Source: Dickeya zeae NCPPB 2538
GTDB lineage: Bacteria > Pseudomonadota > Gammaproteobacteria > Enterobacterales > Enterobacteriaceae
Reading direction: 5' to 3'
DNA: 64,000 nt
NCBI RefSeq assembly: GCF_000406165.1
Contig: NZ_CM001977.1
Location: 1,475,498-1,539,497 of the forward strand
The notes beneath the pieces were generated by a model. It saw nothing but the letters and a program-made list of their open reading frames with translations. It was not told the DNA's origin and did no database searches. Below, in pieces: positions 26,699-35,612 of this stretch. A program made the translations under genes and the position numbers. Numbering within the stretch: position 1 is the first letter of the stretch; each line of letters begins with the position of its first letter.

Positions 26699-28591
26699 AT
26701 GCCTTCTTCAATTTGGGTATTTCCTGGTCAGGGATCGCAGCAGAAAGGGATGGGGAGTGCGCTGTTTGAGCGTTTCCCCGAGCGTGTTCGGGAGGCCGAC
26801 GAGGTGCTCGGTTTCTCGATTCGTGATCTGTGTCTTAGCGATCCTCAGGGCGTACTGGGTGAAACGGAATTCACCCAACCGGCGTTGTTTGTTGTCTCAG
26901 CGCTCGGCGTTCTGGCTAATCGGCAAGACGGCGCAGACGCGCCGGATTGCTACGCCGGTCATAGTCTGGGTGAGTTCGCTGCGCTATTTGCGGCAGGGGC
27001 GTTTGACTTTGCCACCGGCGTTGCACTAGTCAGAGAGCGCGGCTTGCTGATGTCGAAAGCGCCACGTGGGGCGATGGCGGCGATTTTGGGTATCGATCTG
27101 AATCAGGTGATGGCGCTGCTGGCGTCGTCACCGTTCAGCGGTATCGATATCGCCAATATCAACTGCGCGCAGCAAATCGTTATTTCCGGGTTGTATGATG
27201 ACATCGTTGCCTGTGAGTCGCTGTTTACCTCAGCCGGGGCGCGTTACATCAAGCTGAATGTGAGTGCGGCGTTCCATTCCCGCTATATGCGTGACATTGA
27301 AACCCAATTCGCGCAATTCGCTGGCCGTTTTACCTTCAACCCGCTCAAGGCGCGGGTGATTTCCAACTACACCGCGCACGACTACCCCACGTCGGATTAC
27401 CTCGAACTGCTGACGCGCCAGATAAGCCACCCTGTGCGCTGGTACGAAAGTATGTCTCGGTTACTGGCATCCGGTGAGGTCAGGCAACAGGAAATCGGGC
27501 CGGGGCAAGTGCTCACCGGGTTGTTTGCGAAAATCAAAGCACAACCGATGGCGCTTGATGACACGAACGCCCCCGCAGCGCAACCCACTCGCCACTCACC
27601 GGCGTCAGATGCCACTGGCTCTGGGGTGGTGTTTATGTTCGGCGGGCAGGGCTCGCAGTATTACGGCATGGGTCAGGAGTTGTATCGCCGTAATGACGCG
27701 TTCCGCCGTCAGATGGATCGCTGCGACGCGCTGTGCCGTAAACACACCGGCTACAGTCTGGTGGAAACACTGTATGACGATACCCGTCGTCAACTGCCGC
27801 TCTCGGATGTGGCGTTGTCGAATGTGGCGTTGCTGAGTGTCGGGGTTAGCCTGACCCACATGTTCAACGCCGAAGGCATCAAACCCGACGCCGTACTGGG
27901 ATACAGCCTGGGTGAGTGTATCGCCGCTGTCGTCGCGGGCGTACTGACGCTGGATGACGCCATGAAGCTGGTGGTGTCGCAGGCGCACATGCTGCATGAG
28001 AAAACGGCTGGCGGCGGCATGATGAGCGTGCTGGCGCCGGTGTCGCACTTTCATAGCAACCCCGCGCTGTATCAGGGGACTGAGCTTGCCAGCATTAACT
28101 TCCAGAATAACTTTGTGGTCAGCGGTGACAAGGCCAGCCTGTCGGCACTTAAAACGCGTCTGACGCAACAGGACGTGATTTCGATGTTGCTGCCGGTTGA
28201 GCAACCGTTCCACTCGTCCGGCATTGCCGCCATCGAGACGGAGTTCCGCGCACTGGTTGATACCCTGGCGAAAAACACACCGCAAGTGACGGTGTACTCC
28301 TCCCTGTTGGGCACCTCGGTTGAACGGTGGGACAGCGAGTATTTCTGGCGTGTGTTGCGCGAACCTGTCGACTTTTACCGCCTGATGCAATCGCTGAAGG
28401 TGAAAGACGGCACATTCTTTGTCGATCTCAGCCCGACCGGCACCTTGTCGACGTTCATTAAATACGGTTTTGCCGGGCGTTTTCAGCACGGCGCAGCCAT
28501 CAATCAATTCGGCAGGAACGCCGAAAGCGTATCCAACTTACTGAGTACGTTAAAAAATAATTCTATAAAAGTTGTCACAGAGGGAGCGTAA
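26699..28591 (+). CDS. Trans-acting tandem acyltransferase (AT1-AT2)
   Basis: About 630 residues from the ATG at 26699 (a GTG at 26666 is in frame but less likely). AT1 (about 5-280): FPGQGSQQKGMG, nucleophile S89 in GHSLGE, and a catalytic His in AFHSRYM. AT2 (about 305-610): FGGQGSQYYGMG, nucleophile S403 in GYSLGE, and PFHSSG. AT1 looks like the malonyl-CoA acyltransferase that loads the AT-less PKS. AT2 has Tyr in place of the His beside the serine. Paired ATs in trans-AT clusters are often one malonyl-transferase and one acyl hydrolase for proofreading, as in the PedC/PedD type; which applies to AT2 is uncertain. The gene ends three bases before the NRPS start codon. Confidence 0.88.
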   Translation: MPSSIWVFPGQGSQQKGMGSALFERFPERVREADEVLGFSIRDLCLSDPQGVLGETEFTQPALFVVSALGVLANRQDGADAPDCYAGHSLGEFAALFAAGAFDFATGVALVRERGLLMSKAPRGAMAAILGIDLNQVMALLASSPFSGIDIANINCAQQIVISGLYDDIVACESLFTSAGARYIKLNVSAAFHSRYMRDIETQFAQFAGRFTFNPLKARVISNYTAHDYPTSDYLELLTRQISHPVRWYESMSRLLASGEVRQQEIGPGQVLTGLFAKIKAQPMALDDTNAPAAQPTRHSPASDATGSGVVFMFGGQGSQYYGMGQELYRRNDAFRRQMDRCDALCRKHTGYSLVETLYDDTRRQLPLSDVALSNVALLSVGVSLTHMFNAEGIKPDAVLGYSLGECIAAVVAGVLTLDDAMKLVVSQAHMLHEKTAGGGMMSVLAPVSHFHSNPALYQGTELASINFQNNFVVSGDKASLSALKTRLTQQDVISMLLPVEQPFHSSGIAAIETEFRALVDTLAKNTPQVTVYSSLLGTSVERWDSEYFWRVLREPVDFYRLMQSLKVKDGTFFVDLSPTGTLSTFIKYGFAGRFQHGAAINQFGRNAESVSNLLSTLKNNSIKVVTEGA

Positions 28592-28594
28592 CCG

Positions 28595-31500
28595 ATGGTT
28601 ATCACGCAGGAAAATATGCTCTTGTCGCGTAAGGAAACAGCTGTGGCGTATTGGCAGCATCATCTTACCGGCGCGCAAAGGACGGCGAATGCCAACTTTG
28701 TTAATACCACTGAGAGTGGGGAGACGGCCGCCTCCACTACGCAGGAAAATCGTGTGCTCGTTTCCCACGTTGGGCGGGCGCTGAATTCAGAATTACTGGC
28801 GCTGGTGCAGCGTGAGTCCACCTCCTGGGAGGTGTTGCTGACCGCTGCCTGGGCGCTGTTGTTGAGTAAATACAGCGGTGAGGATGAGGTGCTGTTCGGC
28901 AAGCGCTTCGCCGCCGGTGAGGCCGGGGACGCGTGTGCGTTGCCGTTGCGGCTAACGCTCGATGGCGGGCGCACGTTGCATCAGTGGTTTCGTGATATCG
29001 CCGCCGTGTTTGAGCAGCATCGGCAATATGCCGGGTTGCTGCCAGACGCCTTATCGCAAGGTGTGAGTGGTTTCTCAAACCAGCCACTGTTTGAATCACT
29101 GCTCAGTGTGCGTGACGATCAACACCCGGAACCGGAAAATCTGGACGAGTCTGTGCCGCTGCATCTTGTCGCGCACACCGGGGATAACCTGTTGCTGGCA
29201 CTGCATTACCGCGCAGGTGATATCAGCGATGCGGATGCGCATAACATTCTCGAACGCCTGCAACAACTGTTGGTGAGTGTTGGTCAGGGCGCTGATCGCA
29301 CGGTGGGGGCGCAGTCGCTGCTCAACAGCGCTGAAGTTGAACGTGTGGTCCACGAATGGAATGCCACGCAACTGGATGTGGCGCTGGATCGCTCGCTGTA
29401 CGCCTTGTTTGCTGAACAGGTGGCGGCCAGAAACGAGGCCACCGCACTGGTGGCTGATGATGAACGCTTAAGTTATCGGCAACTTGCCGAGCGCGCCGGG
29501 CTTATCGCCGCAGGGCTGCGTCGTGTCGGTGTGAAGAAAGGCGATCGCATCGTACTGAGTATGGACAAAACGCCGAACCTGATCGCTGCCATGTTAGGCA
29601 TCATCAGGCTGGGTGCGGCTTATGTGCCTGTCGCTCTGGATGCGCCGAGCGAGCGTCGCGCGTTTATTATTAACGACGCCAACGTGCGCTGGACGCTGAC
29701 CAGCCGGGCCAATCAGTCAGATTTTAGTGACGATGAAAGCAGTACGCTGCTTTTTGTCGAGGATTATCTCCATCAGCAACCGCAGGGTGACCTGCGTGAC
29801 GATAGCGCGTTTGACGCTATCGACTCACACACGATTGCCTACGTTATCTATACCTCCGGTACGACCGGCACGCCAAAAGGTGTGGAGATCGCCCATCGCA
29901 GCCTGATTAACTTCTGTGCCTGGTGTGAACACATCGGTATTTTCAGCGTCGGGCAGCCGATTACCCAGTTCGCGCCTTATACCTTTGATGCCTCGGCGGG
30001 GGAAATTTTCGGTACGTTGACCCGCGGGTGTGAATTACATCTGCTGTCGAACGCGTTGATTCAGAACCCACCGGCGCTGATGAGCTACATGACGGCAAAC
30101 GACATCCGTTTCTCGGCATTCCCGCCGCCCTACCTCACGCACCTCGATCCGGCTTTAGTGCCGCAAGGCATGACCATTTTGACCGCCGGTTCAGCGCCGA
30201 CACTGGGGCTGATTGAACGCTGGAGTGAACGCTGTCGTTACATCAATGGCTACGGTCCGACAGAAACCACCATTATGTCGTCGGCGTGGATGCGTGGCTT
30301 TGAGAAAAGCCAGGATACGCGCCTGAGCATCGGACGGCCGATTGCCAACACCCGGATGTACGTGGTCGATAATTTTGGGCAGCTGTGCGCGCCGGGGATG
30401 GCGGGCGAAATCTGGATCGGCGGTGAGGGTGTTGCGGTCGGGTACATGAACCGTCCTGAGCTGACGGCGCAGCAGTTTATCGACGACCCCTGGGTTGCCG
30501 GAGGTCGCGTCTACCGCACCGGTGATATCGGTCGCTGGTTTGACGATGGGCGTATCGAGTTCCTCGGTCGGCGCGATCACCAAATCAAATTGAGCGGATA
30601 CCGCATCGAGCTTGGGGAGATTGAGTCACGTATTACCGCACTGGAGCATATCAAAGACGCGACGGTTATCGGTATCACACCGGATGGCGGCGAGGCGCGT
30701 TTGGTGGCCTATGTGGTACCCGAGGCCGGTTACCACAGCGACGGTGCGATTACGCAATGGCGCGACGTTTTAGCCACGCAACTGCCCGGTTACATGATCC
30801 CGTCGGCGTTTGTAGTGATGGCATCACTGCCGCTGACTGCCAATGGCAAGATTGACCGCAAAGCCTTGCCGTTACCGGACGACAACGCCTACGTGCAGCG
30901 TGACTTTGAAGCGCCCCATGCCGGTATCGAAACCGTGCTGGCGCAGTTATGGCAGACCATACTGGGCGTGCATCAGGTTGGGCGGCAGGACAACTTCTTC
31001 GAACTGGGTGGCCATTCGTTGATGGCGATGCAGTTGCAGGCGATGCTGCGTGAGCAGCAGTACTACACCGATGTGCCGACTGTCTTCGCCCACCCGGTGC
31101 TGGCTGACCTGGCGCAACAGGTTCGCGATGAAGACGACGCCTCGCAGACATGGGTGATACCAGAAAATCAGGTGACGCCGGACACCACCGCGCTGCACCC
31201 GGCGCTTTTCCCGCTGGTGTCGCTGTCGCAACAGCAGATAGACCAGATTGTGGCGCGGATACCGGGTGGTGTGGCCAATATTCAGGATATCTATGCGCTG
31301 GCACCGCTACAGGAAGGCATCCTCTTTCACCATCTGTTTGATGAAGCCGGAGACCCCTACCTACAGTGCGGTCACCTGTCGTTTGCACACCGCGAGATGC
31401 TGGACCGCTACCTTGATGCTATTCAGTGCGTCATTGACCGCCATGATGTGTTGCGTACCGCTTTTATCTGGCAAGGCGTGGAAACGCCGGTACAGGTTGT

Positions 31501-34500
31501 GCTGCGTCATGCACGCTTGCACGTCACCACGCTCAATCTGGATGCGCAGCAAGGCCCGGTGGTCGATCAACTGTCTGTAGTCGATCAACTGAAAGCGCAG
31601 TTCGATCCTCAAACCCATCGCATTGATCTGACGCAGCCGCCGCTGCTTCGCATGGCGGTGGCTTACGACGACCAGCAGGCCCGCTGGGAAGCGCTGATGT
31701 ATATTCATCATTTGGTGGATGACATCCCGTCGTTGCAGATTTTGCTCTCTGACATTCAAACGTTCCTGACTGGCAAGGGCGAGAGCTTGCCCGCGCCGGT
31801 ACCTTTCCGTCATCACGTGGCGCGTTTGCAACACGGTCGTGATACGCAACAAGAACTGGCCTTTTTCCGTGACATGCTGTCGGACATCACCGAGCCGTCG
31901 GCCCCGTTTAATCTGCGTAATGGCCACCTCAACGGTCAGCGTATCCATGAGACCCGGCGTCCGCTGGCGGGCGCGCTGGGTGAACGGTTGCGGACACAGG
32001 CACGCCGTCTTGGCGTCAGCGTCAGTAGCCTGTGTCATGTGAGCTGGGCGCAGGTACTGAGCGCCGCCTGTGGCAACGATACTGTGGTGTTCGGCACCGT
32101 GCTGTCAGGACGTATGCACGGTGAAAACAGCGATAAAATCATGGGCCCGTGCATTAATACCTTGCCGCTGCGTATTGATGTCGGTGACGTTTCGGTCGTC
32201 GATGCGGTGCGCCAGACCCATCAGCGCCTGACTGCGCTGATAAAGCATGAGCACACCACCTTGTCGCTGGCGCAACAAGGCAGCGGGATTGTGGCACCGA
32301 CGCCGATGTTCAGTACCGTCTTCAATTACCGCCGTAACCGCCCGACCGATGTGGACGTGTTAGGCGGGATCGAGTTTGACGGTGTGGCATGGCACGGTTT
32401 TAACGAGCGTACCAACTATCCTATTTCCGTTTCGGTGGATGATGCTGACACTGGCTTTGATATTGGTATTCAGGTGGTGGAATCGCTGTCGGGCGAGCGT
32501 ATCTGGGGCTACTTCCAGCAGAGCATGCTGAGCCTGGTGACCGCGCTGGAAGCTGCCAGTACCGCGTCTTCTGCCTCCGCTCCGTTGTATGAACTGACGG
32601 TGTTGCCGCCTGAAGAACACCAGCACCTGCTGAAAACCGTGAACAATACGGCGCTGGCCTTCCCGGCGACCACGATGATTCACCAATTGTTTGAGCAGCA
32701 GGTCGCGCAACAACCGCAGGCGCTGGCGCTGCAAATGGGCAACGTGCGTCTGAGCTATGCCGAATTGAATCAGCGTGCTAACCGTCTGGCTCACTATCTG
32801 ATAGCGCAGGGTGTCGTGCCGGATACACGTGTCGCGTTATGTACCGAACGCTCGGAAACCATGCTCATCGCTTTACTGGCGATCCTCAAGGCGGGTGGCG
32901 CATACGTGCCGCTTGACCCGGAATACCCGGCGACACGACTGGCGTATATTCTCGACGATGCCTCACCGAAGGTACTGGTGGTCGACAGCCGTGGACGCGA
33001 AGTCTTTGGTGAGCAGACAGGGCATGATGTCACCGTGGTGGATCTGGAACGTGACAGCGCGCGCTGGGACGAACTGCCAGGTGGCAATCCGGAGGTAGCA
33101 ACGCAACATAGCCGACATTTGGCGTATGTAATTTACACATCAGGGTCTACCGGCAAGCCGAAAGGGGTGATGGTTGAACACCGTCAGGTGGTCAACTTCC
33201 TCACCGGGATGCAGCAACTATTCCAACTGGGCACCCGCGACTGCCTGCTCTCCGTGACCAGTATTTCGTTTGATATCGCCGGGCTTGAGCTCTATTTGCC
33301 GCTGATGACCGGGGCATCGATTGTGCTGGCAAGCCGCACACAGGCGATGGATCCCCACGCGCTGCTGGCGCTGCTGCAAACCCTCGATATCACCATTATG
33401 CAGGCAACCCCCACCACCTGGCGCTTGCTGGTGGATGCCGACGCGACACCGCATAAGCAATTGAAGATTCTGTGCGGCGGTGAGGCGTTACCCAGCGATC
33501 TGGCTACGCGCCTGCATGCCTTCGGGGAATCCCTGTGGAACCTCTACGGGCCGACGGAAACCACGGTGTGGTCAACCTGTAATCGCGTGAATGCCGGGGA
33601 TGTGACGCAATACAACCAGTCGATTGGTCGCCCGATTGCCAACACCCAGGTCTATCTGCTGGACAAGCATGGCAAACCGGTGCCGATGGGGGCTATCGGC
33701 GAGCTGTATATCGGTGGGGATGGGGTGGCCCGTGGTTACCATCAGCGTCCGGAACTGACCGCTGAACGCTTTATTCCCGATCCGTTCTCAACCGATTCGG
33801 CGGCACGCCTTTACCGGACCGGTGATTTCGCGCAACTGATGGACGATGGGCGGCTGGTGTTCCTCGGCCGTACCGATCACCAGTTGAAATTACGTGGGCA
33901 CCGGATAGAGCTGGGGGAAATCGAAGCCCGGTTGTTGAGTCATCCGTCAGTGCGTGAAGCGGTGGTGGTCGCCAGAGAAGATATGTCCGGGGCGACCCGA
34001 CTGGTGGCCTACGTGGTGCCCGGCCGTGGCGAAAAAAGCGAACAGGAACCCTCTTCCCGTTCTGAAAGCCTGGATTTCAGCCTGTTTTTATTCGGTGCAC
34101 ATACCGACGCCCTGCAGGGGTATCACTATTGCACCGAGGTGACGGAGTTTGGCGATACGCACGGCTTTACCGCCGTCTGGACGCCGGAGCGTCACTTCCA
34201 CGGTGTGGGTGGGTTGTTCGCGAATCCGGCGTTGTTAAGCGCGTCGCTGGCGGCCAGAACACGTCATATCCAACTGCGTGCGGGCAGTGTGGTCATGCCG
34301 CTGCACGATGCGCTCGGCGTGGCGGAAGACTGGTCGATAGTCGACAACCTGTCGAACGGCCGTATCGGTATCGGCATCGCGTCCGGCTGGAATCAGCGAG
34401 ATTTTGTGCTGGCTCCAGATCATTACGACGACCGCCGCGCGGTGATGCAACACCGTATTGAGGAACTGAGAACGCTGTGGCAGGGCGGCAGTGTTTCTCG

Positions 34501-35509
34501 CCGGGATCATCACGGCAATCACATCGACGTCCAAATTTACCCGGCACCGGTGCAAAAAGAATTGCCGATTTGGATAACGGCGGCGGGTGCGCCAGAGACC
34601 TTTGAGTATGCCGGGCGTAGTGGTGCGCATTTGCTGACCCACTTGCTCACGCAGAACATCGAAGGTCTGGCCCAGCATATCGCGATATACCGTGAGGCGC
34701 GTGAAAAAGCAGGCTTTGATCCTCGCACCGGCATCGTGACGGTGATGATCCACACCTATCTGGGAGAGAACCTGGACGAAGTACTGACACAGGCGAAAGG
34801 ACCGTTCCTGGGTTATCTGGAAGGTCACCTCAGCTTGCTGTCTGGGTGGCTTAAAGAACAGAACATCAATCTCGACACGCTGCCCAGTGAAGACAAACAC
34901 CGCATCCTGGAGTTCGCGTTCAGGCGTTATACCCGTGAACTGTCGTTTATCGGTACGCCGGAGTCCGCGCTGTCTGTGGCGGAGAATCTGCAGGAAGCCG
35001 GGGTCGATGAGGTGTCGTGTCTGATCGACTGGATTGTGCCGGAGAATACGTTAGCGGCGCTGGAACACGTGGCCACGCTCAAAAACATGGTGCAAAGCCA
35101 CTTCAGCCGTCAGGCGCTGCGTAAGCACCTGCAGGATGCCTTGCCGGATTACATGGTGCCAGCAGCCTTTGTGACGCTTAAAGCGTTGCCGCTGACGCCG
35201 AACGGCAAGATAGACCGCAATGCGCTGGTCGCGCCGGATGAGATGTCGTTCGCCCGTCGCGCTTATGTGCCTCCTCAGGGGGAGATGGAAATCACGATGG
35301 CCGCTATCTGGGAAGAGCTGCTCGGCGTCGAGCGGGTCGGCCGTCAGGATCATTTCTTCGAGTTGGGAGGTTATTCGTTGTTAGCCGTGCGTTTGATTGA
35401 GCAGTTGCGCCGCAGGGGGCTGAGCATCGAGATACGCACGCTGTTTGATACACCGGTTCTGGCAGACATTGCGGCCAGAACCATTGAACTGGCGGAGACT
35501 CGACTGTGA
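28595..35509 (+). CDS. NRPS, half C-A1-PCP-C(E/C-like)-A2(Gly, with inserted luciferase-like monooxygenase)-PCP
   Basis: 2,304 residues. 1-250: C-terminal half of a condensation domain without HHxxxDG. 270-760: A1 (YTSGTTGTPKG; NGYGPTETT), specificity residues read as DAGALAGIM plus the invariant Lys; no confident substrate. PCP1 S808. 860-1290: condensation domain with HHLVDDI (H1039). It also has the extra HHLFDEAGD motif at 912, which marks dual epimerisation/condensation domains. A2 from about 1340, code DILQLGLVW plus Lys, a glycine code. After motif A8 (LVAYVV, about 1803) a flavin-dependent luciferase-like monooxygenase of about 330 residues (1826-2158) interrupts the domain. Motif A10 (NGKIDR) follows near 2202. 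PCP2 S2261, in GGYSLL. The C-terminal tail IELAETRL resembles that of the next NRPS. The glycine unit is likely oxidised while bound. Confidence 0.93.
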   Translation: MVITQENMLLSRKETAVAYWQHHLTGAQRTANANFVNTTESGETAASTTQENRVLVSHVGRALNSELLALVQRESTSWEVLLTAAWALLLSKYSGEDEVLFGKRFAAGEAGDACALPLRLTLDGGRTLHQWFRDIAAVFEQHRQYAGLLPDALSQGVSGFSNQPLFESLLSVRDDQHPEPENLDESVPLHLVAHTGDNLLLALHYRAGDISDADAHNILERLQQLLVSVGQGADRTVGAQSLLNSAEVERVVHEWNATQLDVALDRSLYALFAEQVAARNEATALVADDERLSYRQLAERAGLIAAGLRRVGVKKGDRIVLSMDKTPNLIAAMLGIIRLGAAYVPVALDAPSERRAFIINDANVRWTLTSRANQSDFSDDESSTLLFVEDYLHQQPQGDLRDDSAFDAIDSHTIAYVIYTSGTTGTPKGVEIAHRSLINFCAWCEHIGIFSVGQPITQFAPYTFDASAGEIFGTLTRGCELHLLSNALIQNPPALMSYMTANDIRFSAFPPPYLTHLDPALVPQGMTILTAGSAPTLGLIERWSERCRYINGYGPTETTIMSSAWMRGFEKSQDTRLSIGRPIANTRMYVVDNFGQLCAPGMAGEIWIGGEGVAVGYMNRPELTAQQFIDDPWVAGGRVYRTGDIGRWFDDGRIEFLGRRDHQIKLSGYRIELGEIESRITALEHIKDATVIGITPDGGEARLVAYVVPEAGYHSDGAITQWRDVLATQLPGYMIPSAFVVMASLPLTANGKIDRKALPLPDDNAYVQRDFEAPHAGIETVLAQLWQTILGVHQVGRQDNFFELGGHSLMAMQLQAMLREQQYYTDVPTVFAHPVLADLAQQVRDEDDASQTWVIPENQVTPDTTALHPALFPLVSLSQQQIDQIVARIPGGVANIQDIYALAPLQEGILFHHLFDEAGDPYLQCGHLSFAHREMLDRYLDAIQCVIDRHDVLRTAFIWQGVETPVQVVLRHARLHVTTLNLDAQQGPVVDQLSVVDQLKAQFDPQTHRIDLTQPPLLRMAVAYDDQQARWEALMYIHHLVDDIPSLQILLSDIQTFLTGKGESLPAPVPFRHHVARLQHGRDTQQELAFFRDMLSDITEPSAPFNLRNGHLNGQRIHETRRPLAGALGERLRTQARRLGVSVSSLCHVSWAQVLSAACGNDTVVFGTVLSGRMHGENSDKIMGPCINTLPLRIDVGDVSVVDAVRQTHQRLTALIKHEHTTLSLAQQGSGIVAPTPMFSTVFNYRRNRPTDVDVLGGIEFDGVAWHGFNERTNYPISVSVDDADTGFDIGIQVVESLSGERIWGYFQQSMLSLVTALEAASTASSASAPLYELTVLPPEEHQHLLKTVNNTALAFPATTMIHQLFEQQVAQQPQALALQMGNVRLSYAELNQRANRLAHYLIAQGVVPDTRVALCTERSETMLIALLAILKAGGAYVPLDPEYPATRLAYILDDASPKVLVVDSRGREVFGEQTGHDVTVVDLERDSARWDELPGGNPEVATQHSRHLAYVIYTSGSTGKPKGVMVEHRQVVNFLTGMQQLFQLGTRDCLLSVTSISFDIAGLELYLPLMTGASIVLASRTQAMDPHALLALLQTLDITIMQATPTTWRLLVDADATPHKQLKILCGGEALPSDLATRLHAFGESLWNLYGPTETTVWSTCNRVNAGDVTQYNQSIGRPIANTQVYLLDKHGKPVPMGAIGELYIGGDGVARGYHQRPELTAERFIPDPFSTDSAARLYRTGDFAQLMDDGRLVFLGRTDHQLKLRGHRIELGEIEARLLSHPSVREAVVVAREDMSGATRLVAYVVPGRGEKSEQEPSSRSESLDFSLFLFGAHTDALQGYHYCTEVTEFGDTHGFTAVWTPERHFHGVGGLFANPALLSASLAARTRHIQLRAGSVVMPLHDALGVAEDWSIVDNLSNGRIGIGIASGWNQRDFVLAPDHYDDRRAVMQHRIEELRTLWQGGSVSRRDHHGNHIDVQIYPAPVQKELPIWITAAGAPETFEYAGRSGAHLLTHLLTQNIEGLAQHIAIYREAREKAGFDPRTGIVTVMIHTYLGENLDEVLTQAKGPFLGYLEGHLSLLSGWLKEQNINLDTLPSEDKHRILEFAFRRYTRELSFIGTPESALSVAENLQEAGVDEVSCLIDWIVPENTLAALEHVATLKNMVQSHFSRQALRKHLQDALPDYMVPAAFVTLKALPLTPNGKIDRNALVAPDEMSFARRAYVPPQGEMEITMAAIWEELLGVERVGRQDHFFELGGYSLLAVRLIEQLRRRGLSIEIRTLFDTPVLADIAARTIELAETRL

Positions 35510-35612
35510 GCAGGCTGTTTCCCGTAGGTTGGCTGCATAGCCCTGGCTGTTTTGTTGCATTGCATTACGTCAAGCATCATCGACTACACGTTATGATCAC
35601 GGAGGATAAAAA

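Noticed and set aside
27605..28507. A 300-codon open frame on the minus strand within the AT gene, and a 394-codon one at 36246-37430
   Set aside because: Both lie wholly within genes with clear catalytic motifs on the other strand and have no domain features; long antisense frames are expected in such GC-rich sequence.
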